Source: UBA10438 sp044238605 (lineage in GTDB: Bacteria; Bacteroidota; Ignavibacteria; Kapaibacteriales; Kapaibacteriaceae). From it: a stretch of DNA of 64,000 nucleotides. The position numbers and the translations under genes were made by a program. The notes below the pieces were generated by a model. That model saw only the letters and a list, made by a program, of their open reading frames with translations, was not told the origin of the DNA and made no database searches. Below, one piece after another: positions 1 through 9,159 of the stretch. The DNA is taken from NCBI GenBank assembly GCA_044238605.1, contig JBIICY010000005.1, positions 62,001 to 126,000 of the forward strand, written 5' to 3'. Positions within the stretch are counted from its first letter, which is position 1; each line of letters begins with the position of its first letter.

Positions 1-316
1 ACGTCAGAACAAACACTGTATCACGAATCGGAAGTACATCAACAACCGACTTGTGTGGTAACGGGGCAACTAACTCCCTCCACGAAGCCCCATTGTTGCT
101 TGTCAAGAAAATATCATCTGTTGTTACGAGGAGTACAGATGTATCGCAGCGCACAAACGCCCGTATACCTGGAAACGATCGTTCGCCGTACTGCGTAACC
201 TGGAGGTGGGAATTAGGGTTCTTTTGTGCAGCTGCAGCGAAGATGAATATTGATGAAATTGCAGCTAGGGCAACTACCTTCCCTACGACAACCAAAGGAC
301 CCATGCGAACTTTCAT
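1..316 (-). CDS. Secreted beta-propeller-like protein, N-terminal part (cut by window edge)
   Basis: The minus strand reads open from an ATG at 316 to the window edge, about 105 codons, with no stop. The product starts with a basic N-terminus (MKVRM), a hydrophobic core to about residue 26 and a cleavage site AAAA|Q at residue 31, a good signal peptide. At about residues 72-79 it has TSNNGASW, close to the Asp-box signature S-x-D-x-G-x-T-W of sialidase/BNR and Ycf48-like beta-propellers. A second in-frame ATG lies at 304. Its 5' end overlaps the start of the divergent arylsulfotransferase-like gene by about 14 bases, which is unusual. The signal peptide is well supported; the propeller assignment rests on one repeat. 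The rest of the gene is outside the window. Confidence 0.6.
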   Translation of the reverse strand, partial: MKVRMGPLVVVGKVVALAAISSIFIFAAAAQKNPNSHLQVTQYGERSFPGIRAFVRCDTSVLLVTTDDIFLTSNNGASWRELVAPLPHKSVVDVLPIRDTVFVLT

Positions 317-3300
317 AGAGCAAATATCGCCAACCAGGGGTGTTTTCATCCTCGCGGCCTGTATGTTCATGTACATGTGTGTTGTTTCAACAACAACCAC
401 CGCACAAACGTATAAGATCTCCCAGCGTGGCAATGCTGCTCCGGGATACGTTATGATCAGTCCTGCAAAGAGCGACACCTTAGGCGTTATCGACAACTAT
501 GGAAGGGCCGTCTTTCCTGTTAGCGTCGGGATGCAGATCAACCTTGCTTCCTACAAGAACCGAGAACTGTCGTATTTCGGTGTTACAAACACGGGCGGAG
601 TACTCGGTCTAGCATGTTATGTGCGGATGAATGCGCAACAGCAGATAACCGACTCGATTTATCCTGTAGGACAGTATCAGGCAGACTTTCACGAGGGCTT
701 TGCCACCTCCGATACTACGTTCATGATCCTGAGTATGTATCGGGTAAAGACAGACCTGTCCAAGTATGTCCAAGGGGGCCAAACTGATGCAGAGGTTATC
801 GGTGGTGTTATCCAGGAGATCTCGAGATCCGGCAGAGTTCTGTTTGAGTGGAAGTCTCTCGATCACATTCCCTATTCTGACGCAACAGAAGACACTGATT
901 ACACACAGTCTCTTGTAGATGTTCTGCACATCAACTCGATTTACCGCGATACCGACGGCGGATTGATCCTCTCTTGCAGACACCTCGATGAGATCATCAA
1001 GATCAGCGGTGTAACCGGCAAGGTGGTATGGCGGCTCGGAGGCTCGAAGTCAAAGAACAATCAGTTCAGATTCTTGAACGACACCACGGACGGTTTCTTC
1101 GGGTTTTCGCATCAGCACAGCGTTACCCGCACGTCCCGCGGTACGCTGCTTGTGTTCGACAATGGAAACCTCAAGCCCGCTCCCAGAAAGTCCCGCATTG
1201 TTGAGTATGAGGTAGATGAAGTAGCAAAAACCGTTCGCAGAGTTTTTGAGTATTCACCCGCCGTTAGCGTTTACGCTGCCACAATGGGCAATGTTGCCGA
1301 GCTGCCAAACGGAAACATCTTTGTCGGGTATGGGGCTGCTCTGAATCTTAATGGAACTGCAAGCAACATCGCAGCACAGGAAATCGACAGAGCGGGCAAT
1401 GTGGTAGCTACCGTAGACAACCTGCCCCTTCCACGGATAAACGCCTATCGAATCCTCAAAACAACGTACGGCATGACGGGTGTGCAGCGCACGATTTCTG
1501 CAACGGGCACTACAGAGTTTGCAACAACAGACAGCACAACGTGCGTTACGCTTCAGGTTGCATCATTGAAGGCGCCTGCTGTTGTTACCGTTGAGAAGCA
1601 CAACTATGCGCCGTACACTATAGAGCTATCAAAACCCGGAACGCTGTTTTATCCTCCAGTGCGATGGGCCGTCAGAATAGACGATACAACGTCGTTAACA
1701 GGTTCAACAAAGCTTCGCTTTGAGAACGTCAGAGATGTTCTTGATGCATCAACAGCCACACTGCTGTACAGACCCGTGGAAGGTTCTGGTGTCTTTAGCA
1801 TTATCACGGGTACGTACTCTTCGGCAGAGAAGAGCTGGACTATCCCGTTCATTAAGCAGGGAGAGTTTGCGCTTGGCTTTTCCAGCAAGCTGCTTCCCGA
1901 ATTGGTCTATCCTCCGAACGGTTCTGTGAATGTTGCCGAGCGGGTACCTCTACGCTGGAGTAAACTCCTCTTTGCCACAACATATGAGCTGCAGGTTTCC
2001 AGGGACAGTGCCTTTCTTAAAGATGTGTCCACGTATACGGTGACAGATACAACGTTTACACCAGCGGCTCTGCGTAACAACACCACATTCTGGTGGCGAG
2101 TGCGTAAGCGTAACTCACAGGGGGTTAGTGTGTGGTCAAGCGTATGGAAGTTCCGTTCCGAGTTCAATTCACCACAGATCATCGAACCCGATACCTCGCT
2201 GCGTCCGGCTATTGTTACACAGGAAAGCATCTTTCGGTGGAGGAAAGTACAGGGGGCCAGCATGTACAATGTTGTTGTTCGCGACTCTGCGGGCGGAGTT
2301 GTGTTGCTTGACACCCTTCTGAATGACACCGTGTGTGCTCCGGTTGAACGGCTGCCTGCTAATCGGTACATGGTGTGGAGTGTTACTGCAGAAATTGATT
2401 CGTCCCGAAGCGCCCCCTCTCCACAAGGAACGATCGCCTCTGTCCCGAAACGACCATCACTGATTTCTCCAGAGCCGAACGTCTACATACCTGCGACTGT
2501 ATCAACTGTCCTGCGCTGGGCAGAGGATCAGGAGATTGCTTCGTACAAGGTTCGCTTGATTCGCAGTGGCGATGGTGCACCGCTGGTTGATACAACAGTG
2601 CGCGGAACATCGTGTACAGTTACAAACCTTGTCTCAGGAACACGTTACACGTGGACTTGCGCTGCAGAAGGCAGATATGGACAATCGTTGATCAGTGGCC
2701 GATCCTTTACCGTTGCCGAGTCATCATCGCTGGGAAAACCAGTAATCGAAGAAACTGTTCAACGCCATCAACTCCCTCATCAAGTACCTACAACGTGCTC
2801 ATGGTTACCGGTGCAGCGCGCAACCACGTATCACGTCCAGGTGGCAGAAGATGTTGTGTTCGATAATCCCGTTATCGATACCGTAGTGGATGCTACATCA
2901 GCAATGATTCTGTTCTCGCGGCCTTCTGCGCTCTACGCATGGAGAGTGCAGGCACGTAACGGATTTGATATCGGTCCGTGGTCGGACACCGTATTTGCAA
3001 CCACACGAATCGACAGCAACGTGATACTCACACCTGTGTATCCGCTTCATGGTACCGTCTCTGCGAAGGATAACGACATCTTCCGTTTTGTGACCAGCCC
3101 CATATTCACTGGATTCGAAGTGGTAGTTTCTCAGGATCCACGCTTTAGCAACATAGATTATAAGTACTACTGCTTTGTAGATTCAACCGCGTACTCCTTT
3201 TTACAGGAAGGGACGAGATATTACTGGAAGATAACAGGCACAACTGCTGCTGGACAGAACTATGTAAGCCAAACATCAACGATGGTTGTTAATACCAATG

Positions 3301-3554
3301 TAGGTGTGAACGAGACCGCTTCCGAGGATTACGGCATAGAGGTGACACACACACACGATGGTATCCGCTTGTATTACAAAGGTTTAGCGAATATTGAATC
3401 TGTCGCGGTTTATTCTCTCTTGGGCGAGCGTCTTGGTGGAAGAAGTGGTTTTCCACAAGAGATGCCAATCCTGTTGGACGGTATTCATACTCGTACGTGT
3501 TTTATCGTAGTAATCTTTTTAACTGGAAAGACTTATTTTATGCGCGCGAACTAA
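303..3554 (+). CDS. Arylsulfotransferase-like secreted protein with Fn3-like repeats (ASST paralogue 1)
   Basis: A 1083-aa exported protein. The signal peptide spans residues 1-34 with TTTA|Q as the likely cut. Residues about 40-450 resemble the ASST (arylsulfate sulfotransferase) beta-propeller family. Characteristic histidine-containing stretches are DFHEGF (about 130), SLDHI (about 186), SCRHLDEIIKI (about 223) and GFSHQHS (about 268). Residues about 530-1000 hold five fibronectin-III-like repeats, each with a W-x-R/W-x-V core. The last 80 residues look like a weakened T9SS sorting domain (AVYSLLGERL). The start at 303 is chosen because AAAGGA lies just upstream and it gives a complete signal peptide; the open frame continues upstream only through an implausible stretch that is antisense to the divergent gene. 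Two more ASST paralogues lie at 18.0 and 22.3 kb. Substrate is unknown and sulfotransferase activity is inferred from family only. Confidence 0.75.
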   Translation: MRTFIEQISPTRGVFILAACMFMYMCVVSTTTTAQTYKISQRGNAAPGYVMISPAKSDTLGVIDNYGRAVFPVSVGMQINLASYKNRELSYFGVTNTGGVLGLACYVRMNAQQQITDSIYPVGQYQADFHEGFATSDTTFMILSMYRVKTDLSKYVQGGQTDAEVIGGVIQEISRSGRVLFEWKSLDHIPYSDATEDTDYTQSLVDVLHINSIYRDTDGGLILSCRHLDEIIKISGVTGKVVWRLGGSKSKNNQFRFLNDTTDGFFGFSHQHSVTRTSRGTLLVFDNGNLKPAPRKSRIVEYEVDEVAKTVRRVFEYSPAVSVYAATMGNVAELPNGNIFVGYGAALNLNGTASNIAAQEIDRAGNVVATVDNLPLPRINAYRILKTTYGMTGVQRTISATGTTEFATTDSTTCVTLQVASLKAPAVVTVEKHNYAPYTIELSKPGTLFYPPVRWAVRIDDTTSLTGSTKLRFENVRDVLDASTATLLYRPVEGSGVFSIITGTYSSAEKSWTIPFIKQGEFALGFSSKLLPELVYPPNGSVNVAERVPLRWSKLLFATTYELQVSRDSAFLKDVSTYTVTDTTFTPAALRNNTTFWWRVRKRNSQGVSVWSSVWKFRSEFNSPQIIEPDTSLRPAIVTQESIFRWRKVQGASMYNVVVRDSAGGVVLLDTLLNDTVCAPVERLPANRYMVWSVTAEIDSSRSAPSPQGTIASVPKRPSLISPEPNVYIPATVSTVLRWAEDQEIASYKVRLIRSGDGAPLVDTTVRGTSCTVTNLVSGTRYTWTCAAEGRYGQSLISGRSFTVAESSSLGKPVIEETVQRHQLPHQVPTTCSWLPVQRATTYHVQVAEDVVFDNPVIDTVVDATSAMILFSRPSALYAWRVQARNGFDIGPWSDTVFATTRIDSNVILTPVYPLHGTVSAKDNDIFRFVTSPIFTGFEVVVSQDPRFSNIDYKYYCFVDSTAYSFLQEGTRYYWKITGTTAAGQNYVSQTSTMVVNTNVGVNETASEDYGIEVTHTHDGIRLYYKGLANIESVAVYSLLGERLGGRSGFPQEMPILLDGIHTRTCFIVVIFLTGKTYFMRAN

Positions 3555-3605
3555 AAACGGAATCGTAAAACTTTCTTTTCATTTCATTCAAAGGGGAATT
3601 TGCGT

Positions 3606-6275
3606 ATGAGCCAATCTCTTCGACGCATTTTCGCACAAACACTCACTGCGTGTGCTTTGGTGTTGTTGATGCTATCAACATCAGCAACACAATCATCAGC
3701 ACAAGGGTGTACGTACGGCTGGGGAATAATCTATGTAACCAGCCCAGCTACGGGTAGTACGTTTCAAACTGCCCAGACTATGACGATTCGCTGGTATGGC
3801 GATCGTTACACGATCGGTAACTATGGGGGTACATATGCCCTCCAGTACTCGAGCAACGCAGGCGCAACATGGACGAACATTGCGACCGGTGTTAGTGGAT
3901 ATGCAACCTCCCACAACTGGACGATTCCAGCAAATGCAACTCCATCTACCACGTATCGCGTGCGTGTATACGAGATGCCAGGACCAAGCTGGTCATGTTC
4001 TTTCTCCAACCCTGGAAGCTCTGGTAACTTTACAGTTATCAAGGCTTGTTTGCCTGCCGCCATTTCGCAGCAGCCGCAAAGCCAGACGGTTTGTGCTGGT
4101 GGAAGCGCTTCGATCAGCGTTACATCAGACATGACTACCGGTACCTATGACTGGTACAAAGACGGTGTTATGGTCGCGTCAACACGCTCGAACGTGTATA
4201 CAATTAGCCCCGTTACTCTCGCATCTGCTGGTGTATACAACGTTGTTCTCAAGGATGACTGCAATCCAGCAACTGCAACGATCACATCTTCAACAGCACG
4301 TCTAACGGTTATCGAACCTCCAGCGATCACAACCAACCTTCCAGCTACACGCGTTGTATGCGAAAGCGCGAATGATACGCTTCGTGTTCGTGCAACCGGT
4401 GCTGGACGTCGCTTCCAGTGGTTCAAAGATGGTAGCGCGTTAACCGGTGCAACCGATTCTAACTACGTTGTCAATAATGCTGGCGCAACAACGGGTGGGT
4501 TGTATACGTGTGTAGTTACTGGAACGTGTTCGCCTGCTGCAACTAGTGTAGTGTGTACGCTTACCGTTGCCATGAAGCCTCGTATCACGGCACAACCAAC
4601 GAATCTTGATGTTTGCCCAACGGGCAACGGCACGATCAGCGTTGCTGCAACAGGAACAAACCTTGTGTATCAGTGGTACAAGGACGACAAGCCAGTTCCG
4701 GGAGGCTTTAACTCAACGCTATCGTTCGGCAATTACGATTACTCGATGAATGGTCAATACTACTGCATGATCACATCGAACATTCCAAACCCGAACAACT
4801 GCGTTATCACTGCACAGTCACGCACTGTTCGTGTTTCTGGCTTCCGTCCGCCAGTTGTAAAGGCACAGCCAAACAAGTCTATCGACGCCTGTGTTGGTTC
4901 GCCACTAAGCGTTCTTGCAGAATTCACTGGTACCGGTCTTGGCTATGAGTGGTACAAGGATGGTCAGATCGTAGCAAACTCAAATTCCAATGAACTCGTT
5001 GTTGCGAAGGTATCAAAGGCATCTGCTGGACGTTACGTAGTAGTAGCAACTGGTACTTGTGGTTTGAAGACGGCATCCGACACCGTAACGATTACCGTTC
5101 TGGATCGTCCAGCTGTAACGAAGCAGCCAGAAGGCGCAAAGCTTACTGTTGGAGATCGTCTCCAGTTAAGCACAGAAGCAACAGACATCCGCACGATCCA
5201 GTGGCTGAAGAATGATGTTGCGATTCCTGGCGCTACAACAGCCAACTTCTCAATCGCGAGTGTTGTGAAGTCTGATGCCGGTTTCTACGCTGCCCGCATC
5301 ACAAACAGCTGTGGTGGTGTTGTTACAAACTATGCCAAGGTAGAAGTAAACGATCCTGTTGTTCCTCGTCCAGCTATCGAGCTTGCTCAAGTAAGCGCAG
5401 AATTCGGCGAGATTCCTGTAGGATACGACAAGACAGTAACAATGAACGGCCTGATCAAGAACGTTGGCAACGCTCCTCTCAGCATCACAGCTCTGAATGC
5501 GGCACCTAGCGACTTCTCGATCAGCAACGCTCCGGCAACACCGTTTGAAATTGCTCCAGGTTCTGCACAGACTATTACAATCAAGGCAGCCCCGACAGCA
5601 AAGGGACCTCTCTTTGGTACGCTTACGATCTTGTCGAATGCTCCATTGACACCGCAGGCATCCGTCGCACTTTCTGCAACGTATGTTCTTCGTTACAACC
5701 ACACTGCTTCACAAGACTTTGGATTGCTCGAGACAGGCAAGTCTGTAGACAAGTGCGTAACGATCACAAACACGTCTGCACAAGAGATCACGATCGACCA
5801 GGCAACTGTTATTGGTTTGAACGCATCAGAATTCACGGTTACAACGGCAATGCCAGTGACAATTGCTTCTGGCGCTTCGGCTGAAGTTTGCGTGAAGTTT
5901 GCCCCTGGTACAGCGGGTAAGAAGTCTGCCCAGCTAAGCCTGCGCTCTTCGAGCGGTGGTAATTCTACAATTGACCTCTCAGGATCTGGTGAAGTTCCTG
6001 GCGATGTTGTAGACGCCACAGAGGCTGGTATTGTACTTTCACCAAACCCTGTTCGCGATCAACTCAACATTGTGTTTGGTAAGCCTATGCCAGCTATGGA
6101 GTTTACAGTTGTAAACGCAGGTGGACGCACAGTTGCCAACTTTACACATGATGGTGTTGAAGCAGGCGGCAGCGTTCGTTGGAACGGTGGCAGCGTTCTT
6201 TCAAGCGGAACATATACTCTTATTGTACGCTACGGCGGTACAGTAACAACTGTTCCGGTTAACGTAGTCAAGTAA
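3606..6275 (+). CDS. T9SS Ig-repeat surface protein with KNH-like head (stalk paralogue 1)
   Basis: An 889-aa exported adhesin-like protein. The signal peptide covers residues 1-32 (SSA|Q). A KNH/Kre9-like domain (about 40-145) carries the S-P-x-x-G-x-x-F and I-x-W pattern. Five Ig-like domains follow (about 150-580), each with a Q-W-F/Y-K-D-G or similar core and a G-x-Y-x-C/A-x-V end. Next come two ASH/HYDIN-type domains (about 587-795; F-G-x-I-P-V-G and V-G-N-A-P-L). A T9SS type A sorting domain closes the protein (about 801-889; LSPNPVRD, then a C-terminal GTYTLIVRYGG). The start is ATG 3606, nine bases after AAAGGGG (3590-3596); an in-frame TTG at 3600 is too close to that site. It is followed by a terminator and a tandem paralogue sharing everything except the N-terminal domain. 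Role in adhesion or surface structure is inferred. Confidence 0.8.
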   Translation: MSQSLRRIFAQTLTACALVLLMLSTSATQSSAQGCTYGWGIIYVTSPATGSTFQTAQTMTIRWYGDRYTIGNYGGTYALQYSSNAGATWTNIATGVSGYATSHNWTIPANATPSTTYRVRVYEMPGPSWSCSFSNPGSSGNFTVIKACLPAAISQQPQSQTVCAGGSASISVTSDMTTGTYDWYKDGVMVASTRSNVYTISPVTLASAGVYNVVLKDDCNPATATITSSTARLTVIEPPAITTNLPATRVVCESANDTLRVRATGAGRRFQWFKDGSALTGATDSNYVVNNAGATTGGLYTCVVTGTCSPAATSVVCTLTVAMKPRITAQPTNLDVCPTGNGTISVAATGTNLVYQWYKDDKPVPGGFNSTLSFGNYDYSMNGQYYCMITSNIPNPNNCVITAQSRTVRVSGFRPPVVKAQPNKSIDACVGSPLSVLAEFTGTGLGYEWYKDGQIVANSNSNELVVAKVSKASAGRYVVVATGTCGLKTASDTVTITVLDRPAVTKQPEGAKLTVGDRLQLSTEATDIRTIQWLKNDVAIPGATTANFSIASVVKSDAGFYAARITNSCGGVVTNYAKVEVNDPVVPRPAIELAQVSAEFGEIPVGYDKTVTMNGLIKNVGNAPLSITALNAAPSDFSISNAPATPFEIAPGSAQTITIKAAPTAKGPLFGTLTILSNAPLTPQASVALSATYVLRYNHTASQDFGLLETGKSVDKCVTITNTSAQEITIDQATVIGLNASEFTVTTAMPVTIASGASAEVCVKFAPGTAGKKSAQLSLRSSSGGNSTIDLSGSGEVPGDVVDATEAGIVLSPNPVRDQLNIVFGKPMPAMEFTVVNAGGRTVANFTHDGVEAGGSVRWNGGSVLSSGTYTLIVRYGGTVTTVPVNVVK

Positions 6276-6308
6276 GATATTGGCTCTACGCCAAGGTCGC
6301 AGTTAATT

Positions 6309-6350
6309 AAGAAGGCCTCATCCTCACCGGATGGGGCCTTCTTACATTTT
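6309..6350 (+). terminator. Rho-independent terminator after the first Ig-stalk gene
   Basis: Arms at 6309-6322 and 6330-6343 pair over 14 bases with one G-T wobble, leave a 7-base loop, and are followed by a T-rich tail (acattttg). It separates the two tandem paralogues into different transcripts. Confidence 0.75.
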
Positions 6351-6423
6351 GTTAATAGATATTAGGGGTATTTATATTGATATTGATTGTCACCACATTA
6401 CACACACTTAATGGAGCGATGTT

Positions 6424-9081
6424 ATGATCTCTCGATACAGCTGGAGCAGGCTGTTTTGCGTTGCTACGGCTCTACTATTTTCATGTGCGGCATTATCAGC
6501 ACAGATCAATTTGACGATCAATTCAACAGGCGGTTCGTATTCGTCTGAGGTTGGCTGGCAAATTGTAAATACTGCAACCGGTGCAACAGTTCACTGCAGA
6601 CCTCAGGCTGCAGCCGTACCAACCGGTGTTGTTATTAGTGTTCCCGCGGGCACGTACGAAGTTCGTGCATTCGACAGTTGGGGCGATACCTGGAATGGTG
6701 CCACGCTGACGGTGTTGTACACCACATCGGGACAGATACTGGTTAACGGTATCACCTACAGCGGAACAGTTCGTCAAACCATGACATGTCCTGGTCCAAC
6801 GGCTATCACAAACACCGGACAGATCATTGCAACATTCTCTGTTGTGGCCCCGTGTTTTGCGCCAACGATTACAGCTCAGCCTGTTTCGCAAACCATCTGC
6901 TCGGGTCAGCCTATTACATTCTCTGTTGGGTCAACCCTTACAAACGGAACATTTGAGTGGTTCCGCGATACTGTTAGTCTTGGTGTTTCAACCTCTAGCG
7001 TTCTCACAATACCTAACGCTCAGCAAAACAATGCTGGCTTGTATCGCTGTGTTTTGCGTGATAACTGTAATCCAGCAACAGCAACAACAACAACAGCAAT
7101 TGCGCGCTTAACCGTAGTAGCCTCTCCAGCGATCACGCAAAATCTCCCAGCCACTAGAAGTGTTTGCGAGAATGCGAACGATACACTCCGTATCCGTGCA
7201 ACTGGTGCCGGGCGTACCTTCCAGTGGTTTAGAGATGGTGTGGCCATTCTAGGTGCCACAGATTCCAACCTGGTGATTAACAACGCACAGGTAGCATCTT
7301 CAGGTCAGTACTCCTGCACTGTGTCAGGCACCTGCACCCCGAGTGTTACCAGCACAACCACATCGTTTGTAGTGGCCGCGCGGCCGCGCATCACATCTGA
7401 GCCAAACAATCTCGATCTATGTCCGGGTGCTGCGGGATCAATCAGCGTTGCTGCGACTGGTGCAAATCTCACGTATCAGTGGTTTAAGGATGGAGTAGCA
7501 GTTCCAGGTGGTTTTAATGCAACACTTGCTTTCCCGAGCTATGACTACGCGTCAAACGGACTCTACTACTGCATGGTAACATCGAATGTTGCTAATCCAA
7601 ACAACTGTAACATCAGAGCTCAGTCTCGTACGGTTCGTGTTTCAGGATTCCGAGCACCTGTAGTAAAGACTCAGCCTGTTGCCAAGATCGACGCATGTGT
7701 AGGTACAGCTGCTAATGTTCTCGTGCAGTTCTCTGGTACCGGTCTTACATACGAATGGTACAAGGACGGTAATCTTATCAGCAACAACAATTCAAACGAG
7801 CTAGTTATTGCTAACGTAACGCCTGCTGCTGCTGGAAAGTATGTTGTAGTGGCAACGGGAACATGCGGACTCAAGACAGCTTCAGATACTGTTTTCATTA
7901 CGGTTCTATCAAAGCCTTCTATTTCGAAGCAGCCAGAGGGCGCAAAGCTTACCGTAGGTAATCGTCTTGATCTGTCTGTTGAAGCAACAGACATCCGCTC
8001 AATCCAGTGGATGAAGAACGAAGTTGCTATTCCAGGTGCAACAACAGCAAACTTCTCTATTGCAAGTGTTGTAAAGTCTGACGCAGGTTTCTACGCTGCA
8101 CGCGTTACAAATAGCTGTGGCGGTGTAGTAACGAACTATGCCAAGGTCGAAGTGAACGACCTTGTTGCTCCTCGTCCAGCGATTGAACTTGGTCAAGTAA
8201 GTGCTGATTTTGGTGAGATCCCTGTTGGGTACGACAAGACCATCACTCTCGACAACCTGATCAAGAATGTTGGCAACGCACCACTCACAGTCACAGCGCT
8301 TAACATTGCTCCGAGTGACTTTACTGTATCAAATTCCCCAGCACTCCCATTCGACATTGCACCGGGTGCGTCGCAGACGATTACCGTTAAGGCGGCACCA
8401 ACTGCAAAGGGTCCAATCTTCGGAACATTGACCATTCTTTCTAACGCCCCGCTAACACCACAGGCATCAGTTGCACTATCTGCAGCATATGTGCTGCGAT
8501 ATGGTCATCCGGCAGGACAGGATTTTGGTCTCCTTGAGACAGGCAAGTCGGCTGACAAGTGTGTAACGATCACCAACACCTCAACACAGCAGATCTCCAT
8601 TGACCAAGCAACAGTTATAGGAATGAACGCTTCGGAGTTCACGGTCACAACATCCATGCCGCTTGCAGTTGCCGCTGGTGCATCAGCCGAGATCTGTGTG
8701 AAGTTTGCTCCTGGTACAGCAGGTAAGAAGTCTGCACAGCTTAGCCTTCGCTCCTCAAACGGCGGTAATTCAACGATCGATCTATCTGGTTCAGGCGAAG
8801 TTCCTGGCGGTGTAATCGATGCAGCAGAAGCCGGCATTTCGGTTTGGCCAAATCCGGTTCGTGAGACCGTTACGATCAACTTCGGCAAGCCACTCGCTGG
8901 TATGAACATCTCTGTTGTATCATCAGCTGGACAGGTTGTTGCTGCAATGAGCCACGATGGCGTGGACGGTGGAACTGCCGTAATGCTGAATATCGGTTCA
9001 CAGGTTGCTAGTGGCGCTTATTCGCTGATCATCCGTTCTGGCGGCGATGTAATGTCGCTTCCAATCACCGTGATCAAATAA
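6424..9081 (+). CDS. T9SS Ig-repeat surface protein with CUB-like head (stalk paralogue 2)
   Basis: An 885-aa exported protein. The signal peptide ends at LSA|Q (residue 26/27). Residues about 28-140 form a domain unlike that of the preceding paralogue, with a DSWGDTWNG motif seen in CUB-like/extracellular beta-sandwich segments. From about residue 145 to the end it aligns domain for domain with the upstream gene: five Ig-like domains, two ASH/HYDIN-type domains and a T9SS type A sorting domain (WPNPVRE near residue 815). Protein similarity over the shared part is very high, yet the DNA differs at many third positions. This points to an old duplication kept under purifying selection rather than a recent copy. 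It is transcribed apart from its neighbour, with a strong terminator on each side. Function is not known; a surface stalk or adhesin is inferred. Confidence 0.8.
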   Translation: MISRYSWSRLFCVATALLFSCAALSAQINLTINSTGGSYSSEVGWQIVNTATGATVHCRPQAAAVPTGVVISVPAGTYEVRAFDSWGDTWNGATLTVLYTTSGQILVNGITYSGTVRQTMTCPGPTAITNTGQIIATFSVVAPCFAPTITAQPVSQTICSGQPITFSVGSTLTNGTFEWFRDTVSLGVSTSSVLTIPNAQQNNAGLYRCVLRDNCNPATATTTTAIARLTVVASPAITQNLPATRSVCENANDTLRIRATGAGRTFQWFRDGVAILGATDSNLVINNAQVASSGQYSCTVSGTCTPSVTSTTTSFVVAARPRITSEPNNLDLCPGAAGSISVAATGANLTYQWFKDGVAVPGGFNATLAFPSYDYASNGLYYCMVTSNVANPNNCNIRAQSRTVRVSGFRAPVVKTQPVAKIDACVGTAANVLVQFSGTGLTYEWYKDGNLISNNNSNELVIANVTPAAAGKYVVVATGTCGLKTASDTVFITVLSKPSISKQPEGAKLTVGNRLDLSVEATDIRSIQWMKNEVAIPGATTANFSIASVVKSDAGFYAARVTNSCGGVVTNYAKVEVNDLVAPRPAIELGQVSADFGEIPVGYDKTITLDNLIKNVGNAPLTVTALNIAPSDFTVSNSPALPFDIAPGASQTITVKAAPTAKGPIFGTLTILSNAPLTPQASVALSAAYVLRYGHPAGQDFGLLETGKSADKCVTITNTSTQQISIDQATVIGMNASEFTVTTSMPLAVAAGASAEICVKFAPGTAGKKSAQLSLRSSNGGNSTIDLSGSGEVPGGVIDAAEAGISVWPNPVRETVTINFGKPLAGMNISVVSSAGQVVAAMSHDGVDGGTAVMLNIGSQVASGAYSLIIRSGGDVMSLPITVIK

Positions 9082-9104
9082 CCCGTTCTTAAGACGTTAC
9101 CCCC

Positions 9105-9138
9105 AAAGGGTGCTGTGTTGATACACAGCACCCTTTTT
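9105..9138 (+). terminator. Strong rho-independent terminator
   Basis: A perfect 14-bp stem (9105-9118 with 9123-9136), a TGAT tetraloop and a run of five T (9134-9138). It ends the second Ig-stalk transcript just upstream of ispD. Confidence 0.9.
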
Positions 9139-9159
9139 CTTTGGTACCTATCTTTGGCA

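Noticed and set aside
51..302. Upstream extension of the first ASST gene
   Set aside because: The frame is open but the residues look like the antisense of a signal peptide; starting at 303 gives a proper leader, and the minus strand there encodes a better signal-peptide protein.
5250..5702. 150-codon antisense frame within the Ig-stalk gene
   Set aside because: Antisense to clear Ig/ASH domains; no ribosome site, domain or conservation signal. The same holds for other long antisense frames inside large genes.
7074..7099. CAACAACAAC-type repeat as a microsatellite
   Set aside because: It encodes Thr-rich residues inside an Ig domain and is explained by codon use.
9115..9159. 15-codon extension of ispD
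   Set aside because: It lies inside the terminator hairpin and does not match the IspD N-terminus.
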